DNA from: Succinatimonas hippei
GTDB lineage: Bacteria > Pseudomonadota > Gammaproteobacteria > Enterobacterales > Succinivibrionaceae
Length of the DNA stretch: 63,297 nt
Assembly (NCBI GenBank): GCA_004557545.1
Contig: SFGV01000005.1
Coordinates: forward strand, 1 to 63,297
Reading direction: 5' to 3'
This document shows positions 42,613-50,827 of this stretch, in pieces (positions within the stretch are counted from its first letter, which is position 1; every line of letters starts with the position of its first letter). The notes beneath the pieces were generated by a model. It was not told where the DNA came from. It saw only the letters and a list, made by a program, of their open reading frames with translations, and made no database searches. The position numbers were made by a program, and so were the translations under genes.

Positions 42613-44046
42613 ATGTTCGGTATACCTTTAAGCGGTCTTAACGCCTCCCAGAAATATCTGGATGTAACATCAAACAACATATCAAACGCCAACTCTTACG
42701 GTTTTAAGAAGTCACGCGCGGAGTTTGCAGATATTTACAGCAGCAATATCTTCAGTTCTACCAAGACCGCTACCGGCATGGGTGTTATCACCTCTACCGT
42801 AGCCCAGCAGTTCTCTCAGGGCTCACTTACCGGTGACACCGGCAATAACCTTGACATGGCAATTGAAGGCAATGGTTTCTTTGTGCTTGCCCCTTCCGCC
42901 AACGCTACCAATGCCCAGAATACCGAGACCCGTACCTACACCAGAAACGGAGCCTTTGAGATTAACGCTGATGGCTATGTGGTTACATCATCAGGTGACT
43001 ATCTGCAGTTTTACGATATAAACGATGAAGATCAGGCTACCAATCTTACGGTAAGCGCTACTCACGCTCTGCAGATCCCCTCAACCACCGGCGCTCCTAA
43101 AGCCTCATCTAAGATCTCAATCGGGGTCAATCTGCCGGCAAACGCAGAGTCTCTTGATAAAACAAAATTCGACCCGACCGACAGCACCACCTATAACGCG
43201 GCGACCTCGCAGACCGTCCACGACTCATTAGGCGGCGCGCACACCCTTACCTATTACTTTATAAAAAACGATCCTGACCCGAAGACCGGAAACACCACCT
43301 GGAACGTGATCACCATGTTAGACGGAACATCAAAAGACAACCTTGTGGATCTGTATGATGGCAACAATAACGCTGTTACCGCGGGAGCCGCGTCATTTAC
43401 CGTAAATAACAACGGCGCGTCCTCATTAACCGGTCAGACCATTCACGGCGCTACCCTGGTTTTCAATACCTCAGGCCAGATGCTCGCTAATCAGTCAATC
43501 CCGACCGACGGCAATTTCTTCCTGGCAAATACCAACAGTGTCCACGCGACCACAACCGGTCATTCGCTTGCCATCGCCATGGGAGGCGGCGTGGATGATA
43601 CTCAGGATGTCGCCGTATCGCTTTCTGCGACCCAGTACGGCTCATCAGCGTTCAATGTCTCGGTAACCCCGACTGATGATGGATACTCCACAGGTCTTCT
43701 TACCAATATCTCGGTAAACGATGATGGCGTAATGCTCGCCACTTACTCAAACGGCCGTCAGGTTCACCTTGCCAAGGTGGCAATGGCCAACTTCATCAAT
43801 CCTCAGGGTCTTACCAAGATTGGTGATACCCAGTGGAGAGAGAGCATAGATTCAGGTGAGCCTATGGCGATTCAGGCCAATGTAGGTGTCGCTGGCGCGA
43901 TTAAAGGCGCGAACCTTGAGCAGTCAAACGTTGACTTAACCGCGTCTCTTGTAGACCTTATCGTGGCGCAGAGAACCTATCAGGCAAACTGCCAGGCTCT
44001 GCAGACCCAGAACACCATGATGGACTCAATCATGAGCGTCCGCTGA
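42613..44046 (+). CDS. flgE: Flagellar hook protein FlgE
   Basis: This 477-residue hook subunit begins with the conserved rod/hook N-terminal motif (GLNASQKYLDVTSNNISNAN) and ends with the matching C-terminal helix (VDLTASLVDLIVAQRTYQAN), which pack together in the hook core. IEGNGFFVL is the standard FlgE/FlgG block. The middle about 300 residues are the variable surface domains. It stands alone: flgD, flgF and other rod/hook genes that normally surround it are absent. A sigma-54 promoter and a private terminator show it is transcribed as a single unit. Confidence 0.96.
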   Translation: MFGIPLSGLNASQKYLDVTSNNISNANSYGFKKSRAEFADIYSSNIFSSTKTATGMGVITSTVAQQFSQGSLTGDTGNNLDMAIEGNGFFVLAPSANATNAQNTETRTYTRNGAFEINADGYVVTSSGDYLQFYDINDEDQATNLTVSATHALQIPSTTGAPKASSKISIGVNLPANAESLDKTKFDPTDSTTYNAATSQTVHDSLGGAHTLTYYFIKNDPDPKTGNTTWNVITMLDGTSKDNLVDLYDGNNNAVTAGAASFTVNNNGASSLTGQTIHGATLVFNTSGQMLANQSIPTDGNFFLANTNSVHATTTGHSLAIAMGGGVDDTQDVAVSLSATQYGSSAFNVSVTPTDDGYSTGLLTNISVNDDGVMLATYSNGRQVHLAKVAMANFINPQGLTKIGDTQWRESIDSGEPMAIQANVGVAGAIKGANLEQSNVDLTASLVDLIVAQRTYQANCQALQTQNTMMDSIMSVR

Positions 44047-44070
44047 TAGCTTTTAAATCCACACTTTGAT

Positions 44071-44096
44071 ACCGCGGCAATACCGCGGTTTTTTTG
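44071..44096 (+). terminator. Rho-independent terminator of flgE
   Basis: ACCGCGG and CCGCGGT form the stem with a short loop, followed by a run of T. Confidence 0.9.
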
Positions 44097-44290
44097 CAAG
44101 TAAAAACCGCCGTATCCTGCCACGCCGTTAAAATCCGTCCGTTACTTTGCGGCAGTGTGTGAAGCCGTACCATACGGAATTGAGCCTTATTTTTCCGACA
44201 AATTGTTCCAGCCGGACAGAATGCGAACAAGGCAATGATTTTTTCGCGAAAGTCCTCAGGATCTCCTAAAATTACCGGGATGGAGGACAC

Positions 44291-45847
44291 ATGCGCAGAC
44301 TGATTACTCTGTTTGAAGGCTTTTTCGGACTATGCCTTGCCATGGTCCTGGCTTGTATCGCGTTTATTGTCTCCACTACCTGGATCTGCCCTCATCTTCC
44401 TTTTCTGTGGGCTGGAAGCGCGATCAGCGCCTTGGCCGTCGCCCATGAATGCGCGCGCACCGCGGCACGTCCGGGCTCTGTCATTGACATAATCGACCCG
44501 CGGATCATGTATCTTGGAGCTGCGCTTATCTGCGCTTTTTTCCATTTCTGGTGGATGTGTTTTTTTATTTTGTGGCTCACCCACGCCGATACTCTCGTAA
44601 CAAGATTCCTGCGAAATGAGACTGAGAGAAATATCCGCTCCTTCCCCGGAGCCGGACTGTTCTCGTTCCGCTTTTCATCACGTGAGATCACGGTTCAGAA
44701 ACAAAGCAGGCTCTTAGGTTATTTTGCGCTTATCATCGCCGTCACGGTATTTTTATCAAAAAGCAACACGTTAACCGCGGCCGCGGTTTTGTGCTCCATA
44801 AATCCAAGAGCTCTTTGCGCTGTCCCCAGTCTGATTTTTCTGAACACCATCCATTCCATCATGAAGCGCAATACTCTGGTGCGCTCAAAATCCACGCTTT
44901 TAAATCTGGCGCAAAGCTCGGTCTTTATTACCGACAAAAATGGAACGCTGACAGACGGCAGCACCGCAGTATCAGAGGTGATTGGCTATAACGGCCTCAC
45001 AGATAATGAGATTATCTCAATCGCCGCGTCAATTGAGGTAAGCTGCCACAACCAGATCTCGCGCGCCATTATCAGGGAAGCCGTAAAACGCCATCTCATG
45101 CCGATCAGGATAAACAGATCCAGGGTTTACCCTCAGTCAGGCTGCTACGCGATGATAGACGGTACTGATTACCAGTGCGGAAGCGCCCTGTTTATGCAAA
45201 AAAGCGGCAAGGTGCTGCTTGGACGCGCCCGCGATCAGGTAGACGCGCTGATGCGTAAGGGACGCACCGTGGTATTTCTGGCAGACGGCGCCAATGTATT
45301 AGGCGCTATAGCGCTTACCAACACTCTGAGAGACCATTTCAGAGAGCTCGTATCCTACATGCGCTCAAGCGGACATGAGATTGCCCTGCTTTCAGCCGAC
45401 AGCCAGATCACCTTAAAAGCACTTGCCGATCAGGCCGGGATCCTGCAGATCTCAGGGAATATGAATAACGAGGAGAAAACCGCGGCTGTAGGCGCCTATG
45501 CTCATGACAGAGACAAGAAGGTCATCGCCTTCACCCACAGTGTTGAGGCCTCAGATTCGTCTGGTGTTCCTGTTGCTCTACTGTCCATGGGTCCGGCACT
45601 ATGCTCTCACGCTTCAGTTGTAATAGGATCAAACGACGTGCTTGAGCTTTCGAAAGCAAGAATTAAAGCCCAATCAGCGTTCTATTACGAGAAATGGCTT
45701 TCAAGGCTTTTCGTTACAGCGCAATTAGGCCTTTGCGCGCTGTGTGCAGGTTTTGACGTTTTGCCTGGTTTCGCGGCCATGATCTCTCTTGTACTGAGCG
45801 GTCTTTTCCAGTCACTTGCCATTATCGCGGGCGAACGCAAATCCTGA
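44291..45847 (+). CDS. Degenerate P1B-type (heavy-metal) ATPase-like protein
   Basis: This 518-residue membrane protein aligns in order with the second half of CopA-like ATPases, but its motifs are altered. The ion-binding CPC-type motif is CSINPRALCAVP (about 168-179). The phosphorylation motif DKTGTLT is DKNGTLT (D215 kept). The His-Pro pair is HN (H253). TGDN is SADS, and GDGxNDxP is absent (ASDSSGVP in its place). The actuator domain with TGE is missing and there are no N-terminal metal-binding domains. The frame is intact and GGAGG lies seven bases from the ATG, so it is probably expressed. It cannot be a working pump by known chemistry. A regulatory or assembly role is speculation. Confidence 0.78.
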   Translation: MRRLITLFEGFFGLCLAMVLACIAFIVSTTWICPHLPFLWAGSAISALAVAHECARTAARPGSVIDIIDPRIMYLGAALICAFFHFWWMCFFILWLTHADTLVTRFLRNETERNIRSFPGAGLFSFRFSSREITVQKQSRLLGYFALIIAVTVFLSKSNTLTAAAVLCSINPRALCAVPSLIFLNTIHSIMKRNTLVRSKSTLLNLAQSSVFITDKNGTLTDGSTAVSEVIGYNGLTDNEIISIAASIEVSCHNQISRAIIREAVKRHLMPIRINRSRVYPQSGCYAMIDGTDYQCGSALFMQKSGKVLLGRARDQVDALMRKGRTVVFLADGANVLGAIALTNTLRDHFRELVSYMRSSGHEIALLSADSQITLKALADQAGILQISGNMNNEEKTAAVGAYAHDRDKKVIAFTHSVEASDSSGVPVALLSMGPALCSHASVVIGSNDVLELSKARIKAQSAFYYEKWLSRLFVTAQLGLCALCAGFDVLPGFAAMISLVLSGLFQSLAIIAGERKS

Positions 45848-46312
45848 AACATCTTCTCTAAGCCATCATGGTTTGCGCTGATTTAGAATATTTTATTTTA
45901 GATCAGATGGTTGATACCATATCTTGGTAATACGCCTCAGGCAGTGCGCCCTCCTGTGAGTGGAAAGCTTGTCATGGCGACGTCGCGCCAGATGGTTGTC
46001 ACACGAAGAGGCCTCGGCTCAGTCTCATGTCCGACTTCTCCATCAGCTCTGCTCAGATCCGTACTTGTAAAGTCACTGGAGTCAAGCCGCGGCTAATCAG
46101 CCAAATGATCATTCCATTCTCGCCGGAGCATGCTGCTGCGAGCACGTCGTGAACTCAAGTAGCTGTCATGCATCCATAAGAAATTGCAACTTATGACATA
46201 GGATCGGTCAGATCGCTTCGCTATCTGTCAGTGTCGCGATGGTCAAAGGAAATTTGAAAACCAGGCTGTTCGCCTCTCTGTTTCCACATAGTGAAATTAT
46301 ATAGCGCCCTTT
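45848..46312. other. Intergenic gap, nothing recognised
   Basis: These 465 bases lie between two convergent genes. I found no gene, no strong terminator and no clear mobile-element end. It may be decayed sequence. Confidence 0.4.
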
Positions 46313-47320
46313 TCAGGCTGACTCTCGCCTGAAGATCTCTCCTTTGACCCGGATCAGGTTCTGCTTTGGCTGCTCGTCAGGCTTCGTGATCTTCCTGTAA
46401 ATGAGATCAACTGCCATAGCGCCCATTTCGTCGTAAGGCAGATCGACAGTGGTCAGCGTCGGAGTGAGTTCCTCGCTTAAAGACTGGTTGTCATAGCCGC
46501 AGACCGCGACATCTCCGGGGATCTTTAGGCCACAGACATACACGGCCTGGTAGGCGGCGGCGGCAAGGTAGTCAGAGGCGCAGAACAGGATGTCCGGACG
46601 CTCAGGTTCAGGCCTCGTCATAACCTTTCTGACAGCCTCGTACGCGAGCTTGAAACTCCACGATGTGTAATACACGCTGTCATTACCGATCTCGATACCT
46701 TGTTCGAAAGCAGCCCTCGCGATCGCGCGAATGCGCTTTGTCGTCGCGCTCATCCAGGCGTCACCGGCAATGATGCATGGACGGCGGTACTTTTCAAGTA
46801 ATTCACCCGCCAGACGGTGTAGCGTAGCGTAGTCGTCTGGCAGTACTGCCGTGACTTCGATGTCATTCTCGGGAACGCAGTTCAGATAAACACACGGGCA
46901 GCGCAGCTCGTAGCTAAAGTCTATGCCGCAGGTCACGTTGGTCGCGATGATCGCCCCAGCATAATGGCCTGAGTTAACCTCGTCCTGCACGCGCCTGCGA
47001 CCAGCCTTGTCCTGAAGAGCGTCGAGAATACACAGCGACAGATCCAGCTCGTTAGCCCTCACCGCCGCCTCGTTCAATGCCTGCACGAAGTGATCATGCG
47101 TGATTATCGAGCCATCCAGGATCAGCGCGACGCGTAACTGATCGCTGCCGAAATGTACGACTGCCTTGCGGTAGCCAAGCTCGCGCGCCACCTCTATCAC
47201 CCTCCTGCGTGTGGACTCCGATATCCGTGCATCGGTATTTCCGTTTAGCACAAGAGACACCGTGGGCTGAGAGATCCCGGCCTTGGCTGCTATCTGGGCC
47301 ATCGTCACTTTCTTCGTCAA
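46313..47320 (-). CDS. LacI-family transcriptional regulator
   Basis: This 335-residue repressor has an N-terminal helix-turn-helix (TMAQIAAKAGISQPTVSLVLN), hinge helix (SESTRRRVIEVARELGYR) and a periplasmic-binding-protein-like sugar-sensing core (VALILDGSIITHDHF to the conserved GYDNQSLSEELTPTLTTVDLP). It is divergent from the hydrolase and symporter genes, with palindromes between them, so it very likely controls that locus in response to a glycoside or its product. Confidence 0.93.
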   Translation of the reverse strand: MTKKVTMAQIAAKAGISQPTVSLVLNGNTDARISESTRRRVIEVARELGYRKAVVHFGSDQLRVALILDGSIITHDHFVQALNEAAVRANELDLSLCILDALQDKAGRRRVQDEVNSGHYAGAIIATNVTCGIDFSYELRCPCVYLNCVPENDIEVTAVLPDDYATLHRLAGELLEKYRRPCIIAGDAWMSATTKRIRAIARAAFEQGIEIGNDSVYYTSWSFKLAYEAVRKVMTRPEPERPDILFCASDYLAAAAYQAVYVCGLKIPGDVAVCGYDNQSLSEELTPTLTTVDLPYDEMGAMAVDLIYRKITKPDEQPKQNLIRVKGEIFRRESA

Positions 47321-47355
47321 TTTACTTTCGTCCTCCGCTGACGGAATTATACAAA

Positions 47356-47371
47356 AGTGAGTCCACTCACA
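47356..47371 (+). promoter_or_regulatory. CRP-binding site of the glycoside locus
   Basis: AGTGA-GTCCAC-TCACA differs from the CRP core TGTGA-N6-TCACA only in the first base, and the GTGA/TCAC arms are perfect. It lies about 80 bases upstream of the hydrolase start, in the divergent promoter region, fitting cAMP-CRP activation of a sugar locus. Confidence 0.62.
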
Positions 47372-47385
47372 TATTTGATAATAAT

Positions 47386-47438
47386 TATTAGCGTATATGC
47401 TAATAGTTTAATATTATTTTGCTAATTTTATTAGCAAA
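47386..47438. promoter_or_regulatory. Two operator-like palindromes
   Basis: Site 1 (47386-47405) is TATTAGC-GTATAT-GCTAATA, perfect. Site 2 (47418-47438) is TTTGCTAAT-TTT-ATTAGCAAA, perfect, and touches the ribosome-binding site of the hydrolase. Both use the half-site ATTAGC/GCTAAT, in opposite orientation. They are the best candidates for binding by the adjacent LacI-type repressor. Confidence 0.6.
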
Positions 47439-47448
47439 GGAGCATTCC

Positions 47449-48537
47449 ATGTTAAGACGTTGGAGTGAAAAGGAAATCAACGCCTGGTACGCCAGGCGTG
47501 ACTGGCCTGTCGGCATCAATTTTCTGCCGTCGACCGCGGTAAACTGGAACGAACTTTGGCAACGCGAGACCTTCGATGAAGAGACGATCTCACATGAGCT
47601 GGGCCTGGCCGAAGGCATAGGCATGAATACCCTTCGCATCAACCTGCCATTCATCGTGTGGCTTTACGATCGCGATGGGCTCGTAGAACGTATCGACCGT
47701 TTTCTCGGCATAGCTTCAAAACACCACATCCAGGTGATGCTCACGCTTATGGATGACTGTGGCTTCTCCGGCGACCATCCATGGATAGGCAAGCAAAAGG
47801 ATCCGCGTCCTGGCGTACACAACTCGCAGGCGGCGGCAAGCCCTGGCCGCAATATCGTGGTCCTTCCAGCCCTCTGGCCGCTGGTTAAATCTTACGTCTC
47901 AGACATCGTCCATGTGTTCCGCGACGACGAGCGCGTCTTTGTGTGGGACGTCTACAACGAGCCGACCAACGACGGCATCTTCCTCGATGACGGAAAGGAG
48001 GCCCACTTCCAGGGACCGCTTTTAGAGATGTCGCCTAAGCTCTGTCGCGAGGCCGTCTCATGGGTACGCGCCCAGGATCCTGTGCAACCCCTGACCGTTG
48101 GGGCCTGGCGTAACATGAAGACATTCCTTAATCGCGACGTTAGGCTCTTTGACAGTGAAATAGACCGCCTCGCGCTTGACTGCTCTGACATCCTGTCATT
48201 CCACGCCTACAGCCCCGCCGATGTGATTGAAGAGTCCATAGCCCTGCTCAAGAAGCTGGGACGTCCAATCCTGTGTACCGAATGGCTGGCGCGGCATGCT
48301 ATGTCAACTGTTCAGGACATCCTGCCTATTTTCAAGCGCGAAAAGGTTGGCGCCTACAGCTGGGGACTTGTTAACGGGCGCACCCAGACTCACCTTCCAT
48401 GGCCAGTGATCATGCAGGCGAGGAAAGACTACCTGGATCTTTGGTTCCACGATCTGTTCTATAAGGACGGCACTCCATACAGCAAGGAGGAGTGCAGGCT
48501 GTTTTCAGAGCTCACCGGGCGTGGGCAGGAGGTTTAA
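47449..48537 (+). CDS. Glycoside hydrolase, family 5-like
   Basis: This 362-residue (beta/alpha)8 hydrolase resembles GH5-type enzymes. The acid/base Glu171 lies in VWDVYNEPTND at the end of strand 4, and the nucleophile Glu278 in PILCTEWLAR at the end of strand 7. LRINLPF and SFHAYSPAD are also typical. There is no signal peptide, so it acts in the cytoplasm on an imported glycoside, fitting the symporter encoded one base downstream. The start at 47449 has AAAGGAG. The substrate (a beta-linked oligosaccharide such as a xyloside, mannoside or glucoside) cannot be settled from sequence. Confidence 0.85.
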   Translation: MLRRWSEKEINAWYARRDWPVGINFLPSTAVNWNELWQRETFDEETISHELGLAEGIGMNTLRINLPFIVWLYDRDGLVERIDRFLGIASKHHIQVMLTLMDDCGFSGDHPWIGKQKDPRPGVHNSQAAASPGRNIVVLPALWPLVKSYVSDIVHVFRDDERVFVWDVYNEPTNDGIFLDDGKEAHFQGPLLEMSPKLCREAVSWVRAQDPVQPLTVGAWRNMKTFLNRDVRLFDSEIDRLALDCSDILSFHAYSPADVIEESIALLKKLGRPILCTEWLARHAMSTVQDILPIFKREKVGAYSWGLVNGRTQTHLPWPVIMQARKDYLDLWFHDLFYKDGTPYSKEECRLFSELTGRGQEV

Positions 48538-48538
48538 C

Positions 48539-49897
48539 ATGGCTGACAAGATCAAGATCCCGTTCACTACACTGGCCTCGTACTTCGGGTTCGCGACGGG
48601 CCAGTGCTTTTCATTTGGCCTGGTAGGCACATTCATACTCTTCTTCTACACCGACATCCTCGGGATATCCCCAGTGGCCGCGAGCATGATCTTCCTTATA
48701 GCCCGCGTCTGGGATGCCTTCAATGACCCTCTGTTTGCTGGCTTAATCGATTCGATGAATCTAAAGCGTGGCAAATACCGTCCTTTCCTGGGATTCATGC
48801 CATTCGTTATTTTCATCATAACCGTGCTGGCATTCATCAATATCGACGGCTCGGTTACGACAAAGACCATATACGCCGGCGCTACATATATTCTATGGGG
48901 AACGCTCTACACCATCAGCGATCTGCCATTCTGGTCTATGACCACGGTACTCTCCGATGATCCTCAAGAGCGTGCGAAAGCCGCCACATGCGCTATGCTC
49001 GGGGTAAACGCCGGCATCGGCCTCTCAATGACTATTTTCCCCAAGCTCAGCTCTTTCTTCGCGGAGGGCAGAAACGATCAAGGTTACCTGCCCGCTGTCA
49101 TCGTGCTGATGATTGTCGGTCTCATACTGATGCTCAACGGGTACATGAATACTCGTGAAAAAGTAAGACCGCAAGGAGACGCTGGAAAGGTGACGCTTTT
49201 ACAGACCTTCAAGGTGGTGGCTACCAATAAGCCACTGTTCATGATCCTGGCTATCTTCTTCATGAATGTGTTCACCAATATCGCGGGCACCATCTACATC
49301 TACTTTTTCACCTACAACCTGGGAAACGGAGGCCTGGTGGCGGCGATCGGTACCATCACTATATGCAGTTCGATCGCTTGCCTGGTCACACCAGTGCTGA
49401 CCGCGCACTTCCGCAAGCGCGACATCTTTATCGTGCTGTGCGCCCTTGAAATAGTCGCCCGCCTCGGCTTCTACTTTACTGGCTATGGAAATACAACCGC
49501 GGTAATCGTCTGGCTGGCCGTGATCATCACCATCTTCATGATGACCAACCCCTTGGTTTCAGCGATGATCGCTGACACAGTAGAGTACTCCTACTATCAC
49601 ACGGGGAAACGCTGCGCCGCCATCACCTTTGCCGGTCAGACCTTCACAGGCAAGTTGTCCACCGCGATCGCCGGAGGCATTACCGGAGTCGTGCTGGGGC
49701 TTGTCGGCTATGTTCCCAACGCGACTCAAAGCGCCCAAACGCTCGACACCCTATTCCTGATAGTCTCCGTGCTACCCATAGCCGGGTCAGTGATCCGAAT
49801 TATCATACTGAAGTTCTACAGCTTCAACGAGGAGGAACATGCGGTTCTTGTGTCAAAGATAGACAAGGGAGAGTTTGACATAAAGGTCAAGCTTTAA
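48539..49897 (+). CDS. GPH-family glycoside/pentoside/hexuronide:cation symporter
   Basis: This 452-residue 12-helix MFS carrier is of the MelB/GusB/XylP group. The N-terminal RVWDAFNDPLFAGLID, KRGKYRPFL and the C-terminal block IADTVEYSYYHTGKRCAAITFAGQTF are signatures of the family. It starts at the ATG with AGGAGG six bases upstream, one base after the hydrolase stop, so the two are coupled. It should import the glycoside cleaved by its neighbour. A decayed relative of the same family is at 60801-61292. Confidence 0.94.
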   Translation: MADKIKIPFTTLASYFGFATGQCFSFGLVGTFILFFYTDILGISPVAASMIFLIARVWDAFNDPLFAGLIDSMNLKRGKYRPFLGFMPFVIFIITVLAFINIDGSVTTKTIYAGATYILWGTLYTISDLPFWSMTTVLSDDPQERAKAATCAMLGVNAGIGLSMTIFPKLSSFFAEGRNDQGYLPAVIVLMIVGLILMLNGYMNTREKVRPQGDAGKVTLLQTFKVVATNKPLFMILAIFFMNVFTNIAGTIYIYFFTYNLGNGGLVAAIGTITICSSIACLVTPVLTAHFRKRDIFIVLCALEIVARLGFYFTGYGNTTAVIVWLAVIITIFMMTNPLVSAMIADTVEYSYYHTGKRCAAITFAGQTFTGKLSTAIAGGITGVVLGLVGYVPNATQSAQTLDTLFLIVSVLPIAGSVIRIIILKFYSFNEEEHAVLVSKIDKGEFDIKVKL

Positions 49898-49917
49898 GAT
49901 CAAGCTATTGACTTTTA

Positions 49918-49943
49918 AGGCGGCTCACGGCCGCCTGTTTTTT
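49918..49943 (+). terminator. Rho-independent terminator of the glycoside operon
   Basis: AGGCGGC and GCCGCCT form the stem, followed by GTTTTTT, 20 bases after the symporter stop. Confidence 0.92.
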
Positions 49944-50213
49944 GAGGACTTAGGTACTCGACTTTTGCAGTTCAAAAATGACATAAAAGTCGGGTTAACA
50001 CATTGAAACAGAGTGATTTAGCATCGCTCTTGTTCTTTAAAAATACAAACTTGAGCTCAGTCTTGCAAGGAGAGGGCTTTGAGGGATGTTTTTTTTGAGG
50101 GTGAAATCCTGGTTATTTTTTTAAATAACAAAGATTTATGTTGAATTTTGTGTGCCGATGTGATAAGATTAGTTTGTAAAATCAAAAACTTAAAGCATCA
50201 ACACACAAAAACT

Positions 50214-50495
50214 ATGATAAACACTCTGCCTCAAAATTCAACCATTTCCGTATCTTTTGAATCCCTCTTCAAGTACAGTAAGCTTGACAGCTATCTGTGC
50301 CATTACGGCTTTACCAAGCGCTCGGAGGTAAGCGGAAGAGAAGTTCTCTTAAGCTGTCTTAACTCCATATTCATGGCGCCTAACCTCTACCGCTTCTTTA
50401 AGTACACCAATATCGGTAAGAGCGGTGACGTGAGTTATGACGCCGCGATGATGAGGCTGATGCGAAACCACCTGCACCTTGTCTACGTTACTTAG
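50214..50495 (+). pseudogene. IS4-like transposase, N-terminal fragment
   Basis: About 93 codons (MINTLPQNSTISVSFESLFK to MMRLMRNHLHLVY) resemble the N-terminal domain of IS4-type transposases (GREVLLSCLNSIFMAPNLYRF and SYDAAMMRLM are typical). The frame stops abruptly at 50495 exactly where IS200/IS605-like sequence begins, so the catalytic DDE domain is gone. The upstream inverted repeat near 49958 may be its original left end. It is not functional. Confidence 0.6.
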
Positions 50496-50644
50496 TCTGA
50501 ATGCGGAGCTTGTGGCGTAATGCCATCAAGTTAACTGAGTTCAGTACCTTATCGTAGAAAGGCAGTCCGCTGTCCTAAAGACAGCATGACACGAACTTAA
50601 TCGTGTCGTTGGAAGCACCCGACTTTAGTCGGGTGAGGGTTCAC
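50496..50644 (+). mobile_element. IS200/IS605-type right-end remnant
   Basis: One frame reads SECGACGVMPSS, a TnpB C-terminal scrap. It is followed by GC-poor leader sequence and the terminal hairpin CACCCGAC-TTTA-GTCGGGTG (50616-50635) with GGTTCAC at 50638-50644, the usual element end. No tnpB or tnpA gene remains. The segment could still encode a right-end (omega) RNA. Confidence 0.68.
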
Positions 50645-50749
50645 ATAGAAGCATGATATATTCACGTTATACAGCTGTGTAATAAAGTGTTAAATAAAAA
50701 AGCAGAAACTACAGATATATCAATGTATAATACAAATACAGTTCCAGAG

Positions 50750-50785
50750 ACTGTTAGATAAACTGTTAGATAAACTGTTAGATAA
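50750..50785 (+). repeat. Three tandem copies of ACTGTTAGATAA
   Basis: Three perfect 12-base copies lie at 50750-50761, 50762-50773 and 50774-50785, ending 42 bases before the GTG start of the AlbA_2 gene. They could be protein-binding iterons or a copy-number-variable promoter element. Confidence 0.85.
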
Positions 50786-50827
50786 AAGTATAAAACTCAT
50801 AGGTCGAAGACACAGGATAATTTAAAA

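Larger units (their letters stand above)
49944..50827. other. Transposon wreckage between the symporter and an AlbA_2 gene
   Basis: This 880-base stretch has no intact gene. In order it holds a possible insertion-sequence left end (CGACTTTT/AAAAGTCG near 49958-49995), a transposase N-terminal fragment (50214-50495), an IS200/IS605 right end (to about 50644), an AT-rich segment and a 12-bp triple repeat (50750-50785). Confidence 0.6.

Noticed and set aside
45911..46096. A 61-codon frame in the gap after the degenerate ATPase
   Set aside because: No ribosome-binding site, no recognisable motif and composition typical of non-coding sequence.
50750..50785. CRISPR array
   Set aside because: The 12-bp units are directly adjacent with no spacers and no cas genes occur in the window. 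No other CRISPR-like array was seen.
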